In this document: piece by piece, positions 1 to 11,800 of the stretch
How the letters are laid out: each line of letters starts with the position of its first letter
Numbering within the stretch: the first letter of the stretch is position 1
Source of the DNA: Budorcas taxicolor
Taxonomy: Eukaryota; Chordata; Mammalia; Artiodactyla; Bovidae
DNA: 64,000 nucleotides
NCBI RefSeq assembly: GCF_023091745.1
Contig: NC_068934.1
Span: 51,893,175 to 51,957,174 of the forward strand
Direction: 5' to 3'
The notes under the pieces: model-generated
Seen by the model: only the letters and a program-made list of their open reading frames with translations
Databases searched by the model: none
What the model was told of the DNA's origin: nothing
Program-made: the position numbers and the translations under genes

Positions 1-1290
1 ACAGAAATAGAATAAATAATTCTAAAACTTATATGGAAGCATGAAAGACCCCTCAATAGCCAAAGCAATCCTGAGAAAGAAGAGCAAAGCTAGAGTACCA
101 TGCTTTCTGGTTTCAAGCTACACTACAAAGATACAGTAATCAAGGTTTTATACGAGCTCAAAACCAGACACACAGATCAATGGAACCCAATAGAAAGCCC
201 AGAAACAAACTCATCACATGTATATGGGCAATTAAAGAATATACAATAGAAAAAGATGGCCCTCCTCAGGAACCAGTATTGAGAAAACATGTCTGACTCT
301 TTGCAAACCCATGGACTGTAGCTCTCCAGGCCTCTGTCCATGGAATTTTCCAGGTGATAATACTGAAATGGGTTACCATTTCCTGCTCCAGGAGATCTTC
401 CCAACCCAGGGGTCAAACTCACATCTCTTGCAGCTCCTGCATTGGCAGGCAGGTTCTTTACCACTGTGCCACCTGGGAAGGCCTAAAATGGAATATTTCT
501 CAGCCATGAAAAAGAATGATATCTTGCCATTTGTGACAACATGGATGCACCTAGTGGGTATTATGCTGAGTGATACAATTCAGACGGAGAAAGACAAATG
601 CCAACTTCGCTAATATGTGCAATATAAAAAGAAAACGATGAACAAAACAGAAACAGTTACGGAAAAAGAGAAAAAACAGGTAGTTCTAGAGGGACAGGGA
701 TGTGGGGGAAAAGATAGATGAGGAGACTAAGAGGTTTAAACTTCCAGGTGTGCAATAAATGAGTCAAGGGTATGAAATGTACAGTGTGGGGAGTATAGTC
801 ATTAACTATGTAATATCTTTGTATGGTGACAAACTAGACTTACCATGGTGACCATTTTGATATGTATAGAAATACTGAATCACTATGTTGTGTAATAGGA
901 ACTAACCTAGTATTGTAGGTCAGTTAGACTCCAAAAGCAAACAAACTCACAGGAAGCTTTGTTACCAGAGGCAGACATGAGAAGAGGGGAAATTGGATGA
1001 AAGCAGTCAAAAGGTAGAAACTTTCAGTTATAACTACTAGGGATGCAATGTATAACATGATGAATATAATTAACATGGCTGCATTTTATATATGAAAGCT
1101 GTTAAGATAATAAATCTTGAGTTCTCGTCACACAGAAAAAAATTTCCCCTTCCTTTAAATTTGCATCTATATGGGATGATGAATGTTCACTGAATTTATT
1201 GTGATAATCATTTCATGACATAAGGCAAATCATTATCCTGTATACCTTAAACTTGTCCAGTGCTGTATTTCAATTATATCACAACAAAAT
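1..1290 (+). mobile_element. Old L1 fragment (ORF2 3' part and 3' UTR), within inferred intron 2 of gene A
   Basis: The sequence from 1 to about 285 reads like the C-terminal part of L1 ORF2 on the plus strand (words such as KAILRKKSKARV and QINGTQ, degraded). It is split by a SINE at 288-480 and resumes with the L1 phrase for the last part of ORF2 (MEYFSAMKKND) near 488-612, then runs into AT-rich 3' UTR-like sequence to about 1290. It is broken by stops and is not a host gene. Because exon 3 of gene A begins at 2671, this stretch should be intron 2 of that gene; exons 1 and 2 are left of the window. Confidence 0.75.
288..480 (-). mobile_element. Bov-tA type SINE
   Basis: Reverse-strand ruminant tRNA-derived SINE. 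The diagnostic words are TGTCTGACTCTTTGC, ATGGACTGTAG, TTCCCAACCCAGG and TTCTTTACCACTG followed by GCCACCTGGGAA. It sits inside the old L1, so it is younger than that L1. Confidence 0.85.
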
Positions 1291-1294
1291 TTCA

Positions 1295-1890
1295 TTGCAG
1301 CACTGTTTACAAAGCTAGGACATGGAAGCAACCTAGATGTCCATCGGCAGATGAATGGATAAGGAAGTTGTGGTACATATACTCAGTGGAATATTACTCA
1401 GCTATAAAAAAGAACACATTTGAGTCAGTTCTATTGAGATGGATGAAACTGGAGCCTATTATACAGAGTGAAGTAAGCCAGAAAGAGAAACATCAATACA
1501 GTATATTAACACATATATACGGAATTTAGAAAGATGGTAATGACAACCCTTGTATACAAGATGCAAAAGAGACACAGATGTAAAGAGCAGACTTTTGGAC
1601 TCTGTGGGAGAAGGCAAGGGTGGGATGATTTGAGAGAATAGCATTGAAACATGTACATTACCATTTGTAAAATAGATGACCAGTGCGCGTTTGATGCATG
1701 AAGCAGGGCCCTCAAAGCTGGTGCTCTGGGACAACCCAGAGAGATGGGGTGGGGAGGGAGGGGGGAGGGGGGTTCAGGATGGTGAGACACATGTACATCC
1801 ATGGCTGATTCATGTCAATGTATGGCAAAAACCATCACAATATTGTAAAGTAATTAGCCTCCAATTAAAATAAATAAATTTAATTTTTAA
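1295..1890 (+). mobile_element. 5'-truncated ruminant L1, 3' end
   Basis: Carries the last ~75 codons of L1 ORF2 (KARTWKQPRCPSADEW..., ending HIYGI at about 1529) and then the ruminant L1 3' UTR with its G-rich tract (1746-1773) and the AATTAAAATAAATAAATTT tail. A second copy of the same segment follows directly at 1937, in the same orientation. Confidence 0.85.
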
Positions 1891-1936
1891 AAAAACAAGG
1901 TAGAGGGAAGAGAAACAGAAAATCGAGGAAACCAGA

Positions 1937-2560
1937 ATTGAAAGAGACACATGTACCCCAATGTTCATCGCAGCACTGTTTATAATAGCCAGGACATGGA
2001 AACAACCTAGATGTCCATCAGCAGGTGAATGGATAAGAAAGCTGTGGTACATATACACAATGGAGTATTACTCAGCCACTAAAAAGAATACATTTGAATC
2101 AGTTTTAATGAGATGGATGAAACTCGAGCCGATTATACAGAGTGAAGTAAGCCAGAAAGAAAAACACCAATACAGTATACTGACACATATATACGGAATT
2201 TAGAAATAAGGTAATGATGACCCTGTATGCGAGACAGCAAAAGAGACACAGATGTATAGAACGGACTTTTGGACTCTGAGGGAGAGGGAGAGGGTGGGAT
2301 GATTTTGGAGAATGGCATTGAAACATGTATACTATCATGTAAGAAGCGAAGTGCCAGTCTATGTTCGATACAGGATACAGGATGGTTGGGGCTGGTGCAT
2401 GGGGATGATCCAGAGAAATGATATGGGGTGGGAGGTGGGAGGGGGATTCAGGATTGGGAGCTCGTATACACCCGTGGTGGATTCATGTCAATGTATGGCA
2501 AAACCAATACAGTATTGTAAAGTAAAATAAAGTAAAAATAAAATAAAAATAAGAAAATTA
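1937..2560 (+). mobile_element. 5'-truncated ruminant L1, 3' end (second tandem copy)
   Basis: Starts at GAATTGAAAGAGACACATG, covers the end of ORF2 (FIAALFIIARTWKQPRCPS..., stop near 2203) and the 3' UTR, and ends in a TAAAGTAAAATAAAG-type tail. It is closely similar to the piece just upstream but is a separate copy. Confidence 0.85.
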
Positions 2561-2670
2561 GAAAACATCCCCTAAATTTCAAAGTGTGTATTCTTTTTTT
2601 TTTTTTTTTCTTTTCATTTCTACTATACTGTTGTTACTACTACTGTATCTAACCTGTTTCCATTTCTCAG

Positions 2671-2825
2671 GTTTGGGAGGAGGTTAATTTTCAGATGCTG
2701 TTTGCTCCAGCTTGCCATTGCTGACACCAGTGCAGCCTTTGCTCCCACCTACCTCATTTACTGCTCACTACGCTTCTTGGCTGGGTTTTCTACCATGAGC
2801 ATCCTGACAAATTGTACTGTTCTTA
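2671..2825 (+). CDS. SLC22A9-like: Gene A exon 3
   Basis: 155 nt. Acceptor CATTTCTCAG at 2661-2670, donor GTAAGT at 2826. The first G completes an Arg codon, then FGRRLIFRCCLLQLAIADTS..., encoding the TM2-TM3 loop motif and TM3-TM4 region (about residues 169-220). Ends with one base of an Ile codon. Confidence 0.93.
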
Positions 2826-5800
2826 GTAAGTCAAAACTTTGGGTCTTTGACATTTTCCAAGCCTTAAATTTTATTTTTTAAATTCTAACTTTGTCTGAAG
2901 TCAAGATCCTGTTTGTGTTTTCTTTCAGTTGTAGAATGGACAGTGCCCCGATTCCAAGTCATGGGAATGACCCTGTCCATCTGTGCTGCTTGCTTGGGCA
3001 AGATCATCCTGGGAGGACTCGCTTTTGCCATTAGAGACTGGCGCACCCTTCAGCTGGTGTTTTCTGTACCATTATTTGTCTTCTTTCTCTCCTCAAGGTA
3101 TAAAATTTCTTTCTTTATCTGAGAAGATCCTAGATCCAAGGTACCAGGAGTTAGGATGCAAGAATTCTGATTGGTCTTAGTCAATATTTGAACACATGCT
3201 TAACTAATCTGTGCCCTGTGTACAATTAAAGAAGTAGAACAGTTAGTGTTACAAGATAATACCAAGGACGTTCAGGTAAATGTGAATTTTAGATAAAACA
3301 TGAAATTTTTATATCATAACCCCAAATATTGAACGGAGCCTAGTTACACTAAAAATCACTCATTGTTTACATGAAATTTCTACTTACTTGAGAGTTCTGC
3401 ATTTTTATTTGGGATTCCCTGGTGGCTCAGATGGTAAATAATCTGCCTGCAATGCAAGAGACCCGGGTTTGATCCCTAGAACAGGAATATCCCCTGTAGA
3501 AGGGAATGGCTACCCACTCCAGTATTTTTGCCTGGAGAATTTCATGGACAGAGGAGCCTGGAGGGCTACCGTCCAAAGGTCGCAAAGAGTTGGGCACGAC
3601 TAAAATCTAACACTTTCACTACTTTTCTGTATTTTTATTTACTAACCTGATAAAAATATAGTGTCTCGTTAAAGTAAAATTTCAAATAAACAGCAAATAC
3701 TTGTTAGTATATGTACAAAATACTGCATGGGATGCAGTGGTACTCAAGGTTTACTCATATTCACCATTAATCTAAATTCAAATTTAACTAAACACACTAT
3801 TTTATTTGCTAAAACTGATACTATCCCTCTGAATAATAGAAAGGGAACACTATGACTCCAAGTCTATATTCTGGCAGTAAAGGTCTCTGAACGTAGAGGT
3901 CATCTTCACCGTTTCCTAATTATGGTGAAAGTGAAAGTCGCTCAGTCATGTCTGACTCTTTGCGACTCCATGGACTGTCCATGGAATTCTCCAAGCCAGG
4001 ATACTGGAGTGGATAGCCTTTCCCTTCTCCAGGGAATCTTCCCAACCCAGGGATCGAACCCAGGTCTCCCGAATTGCAGGTGGATTCTTTACCAGCTGAA
4101 CCTCAAGGGAAGCCCGAGAATACTGGAGTGGGTAGGCTATCCAGAGGATCTTCCCAACCCAGGAATCAAACCAGGCTGTCCTGCATTGCAGGTGGGTTCT
4201 TTATCGACTTAACTATCAGGAAAGCTCCTAGTTATGGTACGAGAGAATATGCATTATATTTTCTGGTGTAACAGAACAAGAGATAGGTATTAGATGGGAG
4301 GGAAGAGGTATTTCCGGAAAAAAAAGGTATGTGAAAAAATGAGGAAATGAGAGTTGGTTACAGCTCTGTTCTCTTCTTTGGTCAGGTGGCTGGCAGAGTC
4401 TGCTCGGTGGCTGATTATCACCAACAGACCTGAGGAGGGCTTAAAGGAGCTTAAAAAAGCTGCACACAGGAATGGAAGGAAGAATGCTGGAGACTCCCTA
4501 ACCATGGAGGTGAACAGAAGAGGGGATTGGGATGACGTGACCTGACATACACTCTAGTTGGTGTCCAAGTGAATAAAGGGTGGGAACACAGGTGTGATTG
4601 GGGTCTACTTAGCTTATTGTCCTGGTCTTCAATAGCTGCCCACATTGTTTGAGTGACTATTAAGAGAGAGCATGATGATGCTGAAGGGACTGAATGCAGA
4701 TATTTCACTCAACAAAGGCAGAAAGCACTTCATATGTATGATTGTAAAGACTGTGTATTCGCCGCCCTTTGTGTTATAGAAAGTAAAAACAAAACAAAAC
4801 AAAACAAAACCGAATCCATTTCTTTCCAATTAACATTCCAATGGCTCTTTTGTCAAGATGGTAAGGCAAGAAGGGCAGCTTAGTGACCATGCAGAAAAGC
4901 GCATGTGAAAGTGAAAAGCAGTCGTGTCCGACTCTTTGAGACCCCATGGACTATACAGTCCCTGGAATTCTTTAGGCCAGAATTCTGGAGTGGATAGTCT
5001 TTCCTTTCTCCAGGGGATCTTCCCAACCCAGGGATTGAAGCCAGATCTTCCACACTGCAGGCGGATTCTTTACCAGCTGAGCCACCAGGGAAGCCCAAGA
5101 ATACTGGAGTGGGTAGTCTATCCCTTTTCCAGTGGATCTTCCCAACCCAGGAATTGAACCAGGGCCTCCCGCATTGCAGGTCGATTCTTTACCAACTGAG
5201 CTATGAGGGAAGCCCATTATTAACTTTGTCTGCAATGATACGAGAATGGAAAGCATGCTAATAGAGACAAGGAGAAATCATCTGCCCTTGTTAATAGGAA
5301 AAAGAGAAGGTTAGGGGCTAGACAGTCAAACAAGAACAATAAAACATTTCTGCAAATTTACTCATTGGCACATCTGATCAATTTTTTGAAACCACTTTAT
5401 TGAGGTTTTAACATACAAAGAGCTGTACCTATTTAATGTACAACTCGATGGATCTGCAAGTTAGTATACATCTGAACATCATCACCACAGTTTATACAAT
5501 AAACATATCCATTACCTCTTAAAACTTTCTTCATCCTTCTTTATTTATTATTTTTTGTGATAACACAATATAAGACCTCCCATCACAGCAAATTTTGAGT
5601 GCACAGTACAGTATTATAACCCTAGACACAATGCTATAGAGTTCTTTAGGATTGATTTATCTTGCTCAACTTAAACTTTGTACTCTATGATAAATATTGC
5701 CCCATTTCTCACAACCCCCAACACCTGGCAAGCACTATTCAGAAACTCTCTGCTTCTTTGAGTTTAACTATTTTAGATTACTTGTATAAGTGATATCCTG

Positions 5801-8800
5801 TAGTATTTGTTTTTTTGCACATGGCTTATTTTTTGTAGCATAATATCCTCTAGGTTAATCACACTGTGACAAATGGCAAAATTTCTTTACTTTTATTGCT
5901 GAATAATATACCATTTTGCATATATATAGATGGCACTTTCCTTTTCTATTCATCCGTGGATGGACATTTGTTTCCATATCTTAGCTATTGGCAATAATGA
6001 TCCAATGAATATATGAGGGCAGATATCTCTTCAAGATCCTGATTTCAATTCCTCTGAATGTATATCCAAAAGAAGGATTACAGGATAATATATTAGTTCT
6101 AATCTCAATTTTTTGAGGAACCTCCATACTATTTCCATAGTGGTCACAGCATTTCGCATTCCCAGCAACAGTGTACAAGGATACCCTGTTCTCCACATCT
6201 TCACCAATACTTAATACTTTTTTTATAATAGCCATTCTAACTGGTGTGCAGTGGTAACTCATAATTTTGATTTGCCTTCCCCTAACAATTAGTGATGTCA
6301 AGCATTTTTTTAGGTACCTGTTGGCCATTTGTATGTGGTCTTTGCAGAAATGTCTATTCAGTTTGTATGCCCATTTTTTGTTGCCACTCAGTTGCAAAGT
6401 CATGTCCAACTCTTTTCAAGCCCATTGACTGCAGCATACCAGGCTCCCCTGTCCTTCACTATCTCCTGGAGTTTGCTCAAACTTATGTCCATTGAGTTAG
6501 TGATGCCATCCAACCATCTCATCCTCTGCCATACCCTTGTCCTCCTGCCTTCAATCTTTTCCAGCATCAGGGTCTTTTCCAATGAGTCAGCTCTTCACAT
6601 CAGGTGGCCAAAGTATTGGAGCTTCAGCATCAGTCCTTCCAATGAAAATTTAGGGTTGATTTCCTTTATTTTTATTTTTTTTAATTTTTATTTTTACTTT
6701 ATTTTACTTTACAATACTGTATTGGTTTTGCCATACATTGACATGAATCTCCTTACTGTCCAAGGGACTCATCAAGAGTCATCTCCAGCATCTTCTGAAG
6801 CATCAGTTATTCATTGTTCAGCCTTCTTTATAATGCAACTCTCACATCCGTACATGACTACTGGAAAAACCATAGCTTTGACTAGACAGAACTTTAATTG
6901 AGTTATTTGGGTTTTTCACTACTGAGTTGTAGGAGTTTCCTATATATTCTGGATATTAACCCTCTATAAGACACATGGCTTGCAAATATTTGCTTCTAGT
7001 CTGCAGGTGTTTTTTCATTTTGTCGATTATTTCCTAACTTTTTAGAAGCTTTTCAGTTTGATATAGTACCATTTGTATATTTTTGCTTATTACCTGTTCT
7101 TTTGGTGTCAGAACCAAAAACTCATTGCCAAGACCAATATCAACAAGCTTCTCTCCTATATTTTCTTTAGCAATTTTACAGTTTAGGTTTTTAGTCTTTA
7201 ATCTATTTAAGTTGATTTTTTATTTTTCTTAACTTACTTTATTTTAATTGGAGGATAATTTCTATACAATATTGTGGTGGTTTTTGCCATACATTGACAT
7301 GAGTCACCCACAGGCGCATAGTGTAAGGTAAGTTTCCAATTTCACTTTTTGCATGTAGATATCCAATTTTAATAAACACCATTTATTAAAAACAATCTTG
7401 TCCCCATTGTGAATTCCTGGCACAATTGTCAGAAATCAATTGTCTGTATATGCATGAGTCTATTGCTGGGCTCTCTATTCTGTTCTATTGGTCTATATGT
7501 CTTTATGCCAGTATCATGCTCTTGGTTACTGTGGCTTTGTTATATATTTTGAAACAAGAATATGTGATGCTTCCAGCTTTGTTCCTGTTCAAAAATGCTT
7601 TGACTGTCAGGGGGTCTTCTGTATTTCCATGTGAATTTTAGGGTTTTTTTTTTTCTATTTCTGTAGAGAATGTCAATGGGATTTTGACAGGGATTTATTG
7701 AATCTGCATATTGCTTTTTGTTGTATGGACATCTTAACAATACTTGTTTGTTTAATCCATGAGCTTGGAGTCTTTTAAGTTTCTAGTATTTGCCTTAATT
7801 TCTTTCTTCAGTGTTTTCGATATGCAAGTCTTTCACCTCCTTGGTTAAATTTATCCCTAAATGCTTTATTGTTTTTGATGATATTGCAAATAAGACTGTC
7901 TTCTTAATGTTATTTTTAGATAGCTTGTGGCTGGTATATAGAAATACAGCTGATTTTATATGTTAATTTTTTATCTTGCAAATTAACTGAATTCACTTTT
8001 AACAACTTTTTGGATATGTGTTTAGGTTTTTCTACAAATAAGATCATGTTGTCTAAAAAAAAGATCATTTTACTTCTTTCTTTCTGATTTGGATGCCTTA
8101 TTTTTTTCTTACCTAATTGTTCTGGCCAGGACTTCCAATTCTATGTTGAACTGAAGTGCGATCCTTGTCTAGTTCCAGATCTTAGAGGAAAAATTTTCAG
8201 CTTTTCACCACAGAGTATGATGTTAGCTGTGGGCTTTTCATACATGGCCTTTAATGGAAGTTCCTTCAGTACTTAATTTGCTGAGAATTTTGCCATGGAA
8301 GTGTCTTGAATTTTGTCAAATGCGTTTTCAGCGTTTGTTGTGAGAATCATATGATCTTTAGCTTTCATTCTGCTACTTTGGTGTATCACATTTATTTGCT
8401 TGTACTGAACCATCCTTGCATCCCAGGAATAAAGCCCAGTGGGTAATGGTGTATGATCTTTTCAATATGCTGTTGAATTTGGTTTGCTAACATCTCGTTG
8501 CTTATTTTTTCAACCATACTCTTCAGGAATGTTGGCCTGTATATATTTTTTTTCTTTTCTTTCCTAATGGCTTCTTTGTCTCACTTTGCTGTTAGGATCA
8601 TCGTGGCCTGACAAAATTAATTTAGAAGAATTTCTATCTTCTATTTTTTGGAAGAGTTTGAGAAGATTCATATTAATTCTTTAAATGTTTGGTAGAACTC
8701 ATCTGTAATGCTATATAATTTTAGGCTTTTATTTCTGGGATTTTTAATTACTGCCTCATGCTGTTTATTAGGTATTCATCTATTGAGGCTTTCTAGTTCT

Positions 8801-11800
8801 TCTCAATTCAGTCTTTGTAGGTTATATGTCATATACTTGTGTCAGATTGATCCTTTTGCCATTATAAATTACCTTCTTGGACTCTTGTGACAGTTTTCAA
8901 TTAAAGTCTATTTTATCCATACAAGGTGACTATCCCTGCTCTGTTTTGGTTATCATTTTTATGGAATGTCTTTTTTCATCCATTCATTTAAAGTCTATTC
9001 TGTATACTTGTGGTGGATTCATGTTGATGTATGGCAAAACCAATACAATATTGTAAAGTAATTAACCTCCAATTAAAATAAATAAATTTAAAAATTTTTA
9101 AATTTAAATAAAGAAATGGAAAGAGCTTCTATATTCATTTTGTCAGGCCAATATGATTCTGACACCAAAATGAAACAAAGATACCATGAGAAAAGAAAAG
9201 AAAAAAAATAGGCCAACATTCCTGAAGAGTATAGTTGAAAAAACCATCAACAAGATGTTAGAAAACCAAATTCAACAATTAAAAAGATCATACACCATTA
9301 CCCAGATGATGTTTTTGAACTGTGGTGTTGGAGAAGACTCTTGAGAGTCCCTTGGACAGCAAGGAGATCAAACCAGGCAACCCTAAAGAAAATCAATCCT
9401 GAATACTCATTGGAAGGACTGATGCTGAAGCTGAAACTCCACTATTTTGGCCATCTGATGCAAAGAGCTGACTCATCGGAAAAGACTCTGATGCTGGGCA
9501 AGATTGAAGGCAGGAGAAGGGGATGACAGAGGATGAAATGGTTGGCTGGCATCACTGACTCAATGGACATGAGTTTGAGCAGCTCTGGGAAATGGCGAAG
9601 GACAGGGAAACCTGGAGTGCTGCAGTCCGTGGAGTCACAGGGAGTACAACACAACTGAGTGACTGAACAACAGCAAACCTGAAGTGATTCTCTTACAGAC
9701 AGCAGAGAACTTATAGCGGGGATCAAGCCAGGGTGTGCTGGGAAATGTTTAACACTTTAGTTACAGGAAGAAAAAAAGCCATAGGTGTCAGATTTGTGGT
9801 GCTGATCAATTGCTGTGATGTGAATATTACCACCATAGTCAGTTTCAAGCCACCAACAGGATGGTAACTGCTTAACAAACCATCTAAAAATTTGGCAAAG
9901 GGCTTTTATGAATTTTCACACTGATTCCAGGACACAACTGGGTAAGGGTTCAAACAGGGGCTGTTTCACGCATTTTAATCCAGGATAGTGTTATGAGTGG
10001 TATGAATATTTAGAAAAGGCCAGAGACTGAATTTCCAACATCTGCTGGATCATTGAAAAGCAAGAGAGTTCCAGAAAAACATCTACTTCTGCTTTATTGA
10101 CTATGCCAAAGCCTTTGACTGTGTGGATCACAACAAACTGCAGAAAATTCTGAAAGAGATGGGAATACCAAACCACCTCACCTGCCTCCTGAGAAATCTG
10201 TAAAGTGTCGGACTTTATTTTGGGGGGCTCCAAAATCACTGCAAATGGTGACTGCAGCCATGAAATTAAAAGATGCTTACTCCTTGGAAGGAAAGTTATG
10301 ACCAACCTAGATAGCATATTAAAAAGCAGAGACATCACTTTGCCAACAAAGGTCCATCTAGTCAAAGTTACAGTTTTTCCAGCAGTCATGTATGGATGTG
10401 AAATTTGGACTATAAAGGGAGCTGAGCACCAAAGAATTGGTGCTTCTGAACTGGGTGTTGGAGAAGACTCTTGCGAGTCCCTTGGACTGCAAGGAGATCC
10501 AACCAGTCCATCCTAAAGGAAATCAGTCCTGAATATTCATTGGAAGGACTGATGCTGAAACTGAGGCTCCAATATTTTGGCCATCTGATGCAAAGAACTG
10601 ACCCATTGGAAAAGACCCTGGTCCTGGGAAAGATTAAAAGCAGGAGGAGAAAAGGATGACAGAGGATAAGATGGTTGGATGGCATCATCAGCTCAATGGA
10701 CATGAGTTTGAGCAAGCTCCAGGAGTTGGTAATGGACAGGGAAGCCTAGCCTGCTGCAGTCCATGCAGTTGCAAAGAGTCAGACACGACTGAGTGACTGA
10801 ACTGAACTAAACTTACATTATCATCCATGATGCAATCCTGCTCCTCTCTTCTAAAAGCCTAAGTCCAATATTTTCGCTACTCAGGTTATAACTGAAAGGA
10901 TGTTATTGCGTTTGTAGGTTCTCAGTTAAGGTGGCTTTTCACTTCCCTGAATTCCTCATGAAATTATTCCAATTGACTTTATGGTATTTTTTCCTTTGTA
11001 GAGATGGGATAAGAATTAAGACTGTATTGTTTGAATAACTGATAAATAGGTATCTGAGATAAATTGGATACAATTCCATATGCACATTTATAGCCTCATG
11101 TATGGCCCTGGAAATCCTTGTGAGAGAAATGCTATTATTTTTCTCCACCTCCTCTGCTCCTACTCTGATTCTCTACTCGTTCTTTTTGTTGTTGTTATTG
11201 CTGTTCGGTCACTAAGTCGTGTCCAAGTCTTTGTAACTCCATGGACTGTGGCACTCCAAGCTTCTCTGTCCTCCACCATCTCTTGGAGTTTCTCAAATTC
11301 ATGTTCATTGAGCTGTTGATGTGAATTGAGTTTTATAAATATTTAATTACATTTCTCAAGGTATATACCTAGCATATTGCAAGACTATTAAGTAACTCCA
11401 TATTATAACCAGTTCTGAATATAAATCATCCTACTCCAAGATCTCTCCTGATTTCATCCTCAGATTTAACTCTAGGCGTCTCATTCATGGAGGCACAACA
11501 TGCCAAGAATTCCCCAAAAAGTGACTGAACAAAGAACCAAAACAAAAAAACTCAGGAAATGTTCTTTCCCTGAGATAAACAGTTTTTCTGCAAGGGACAG
11601 CCAGCTAATAGCCAAGCTTAGTTTCCAGGTCTTTCATGCCCATCTGGCACAAATAGAGCTTTGGACAATTATCCAAGAAAGCCTGATATGATTCCCTTTC
11701 TTATCTGCATATCTGACATATAATCCCTTTCTAATGCCCTGCAGCCCTCTCAAATCCTGTGTTTAAGTATTTTTGTTGCTACATAATTTCCTTCAGTCCC

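Larger units (their letters stand above)
5385..8990 (-). mobile_element. Old L1, reverse strand, interrupted
   Basis: Begins at its 3' end (TTGAAACCACTTTATTGAGG) and reads backwards through degraded ORF2. Recognisable reverse-strand L1 phrases include the RT region near 8400-8640 and the endonuclease region near 8900. Split by a BovB (6380-6900) and a short L1 tail (7216-7312). The jump from RT to endonuclease sequence near 8640-8900 suggests an internal deletion. Confidence 0.75.
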
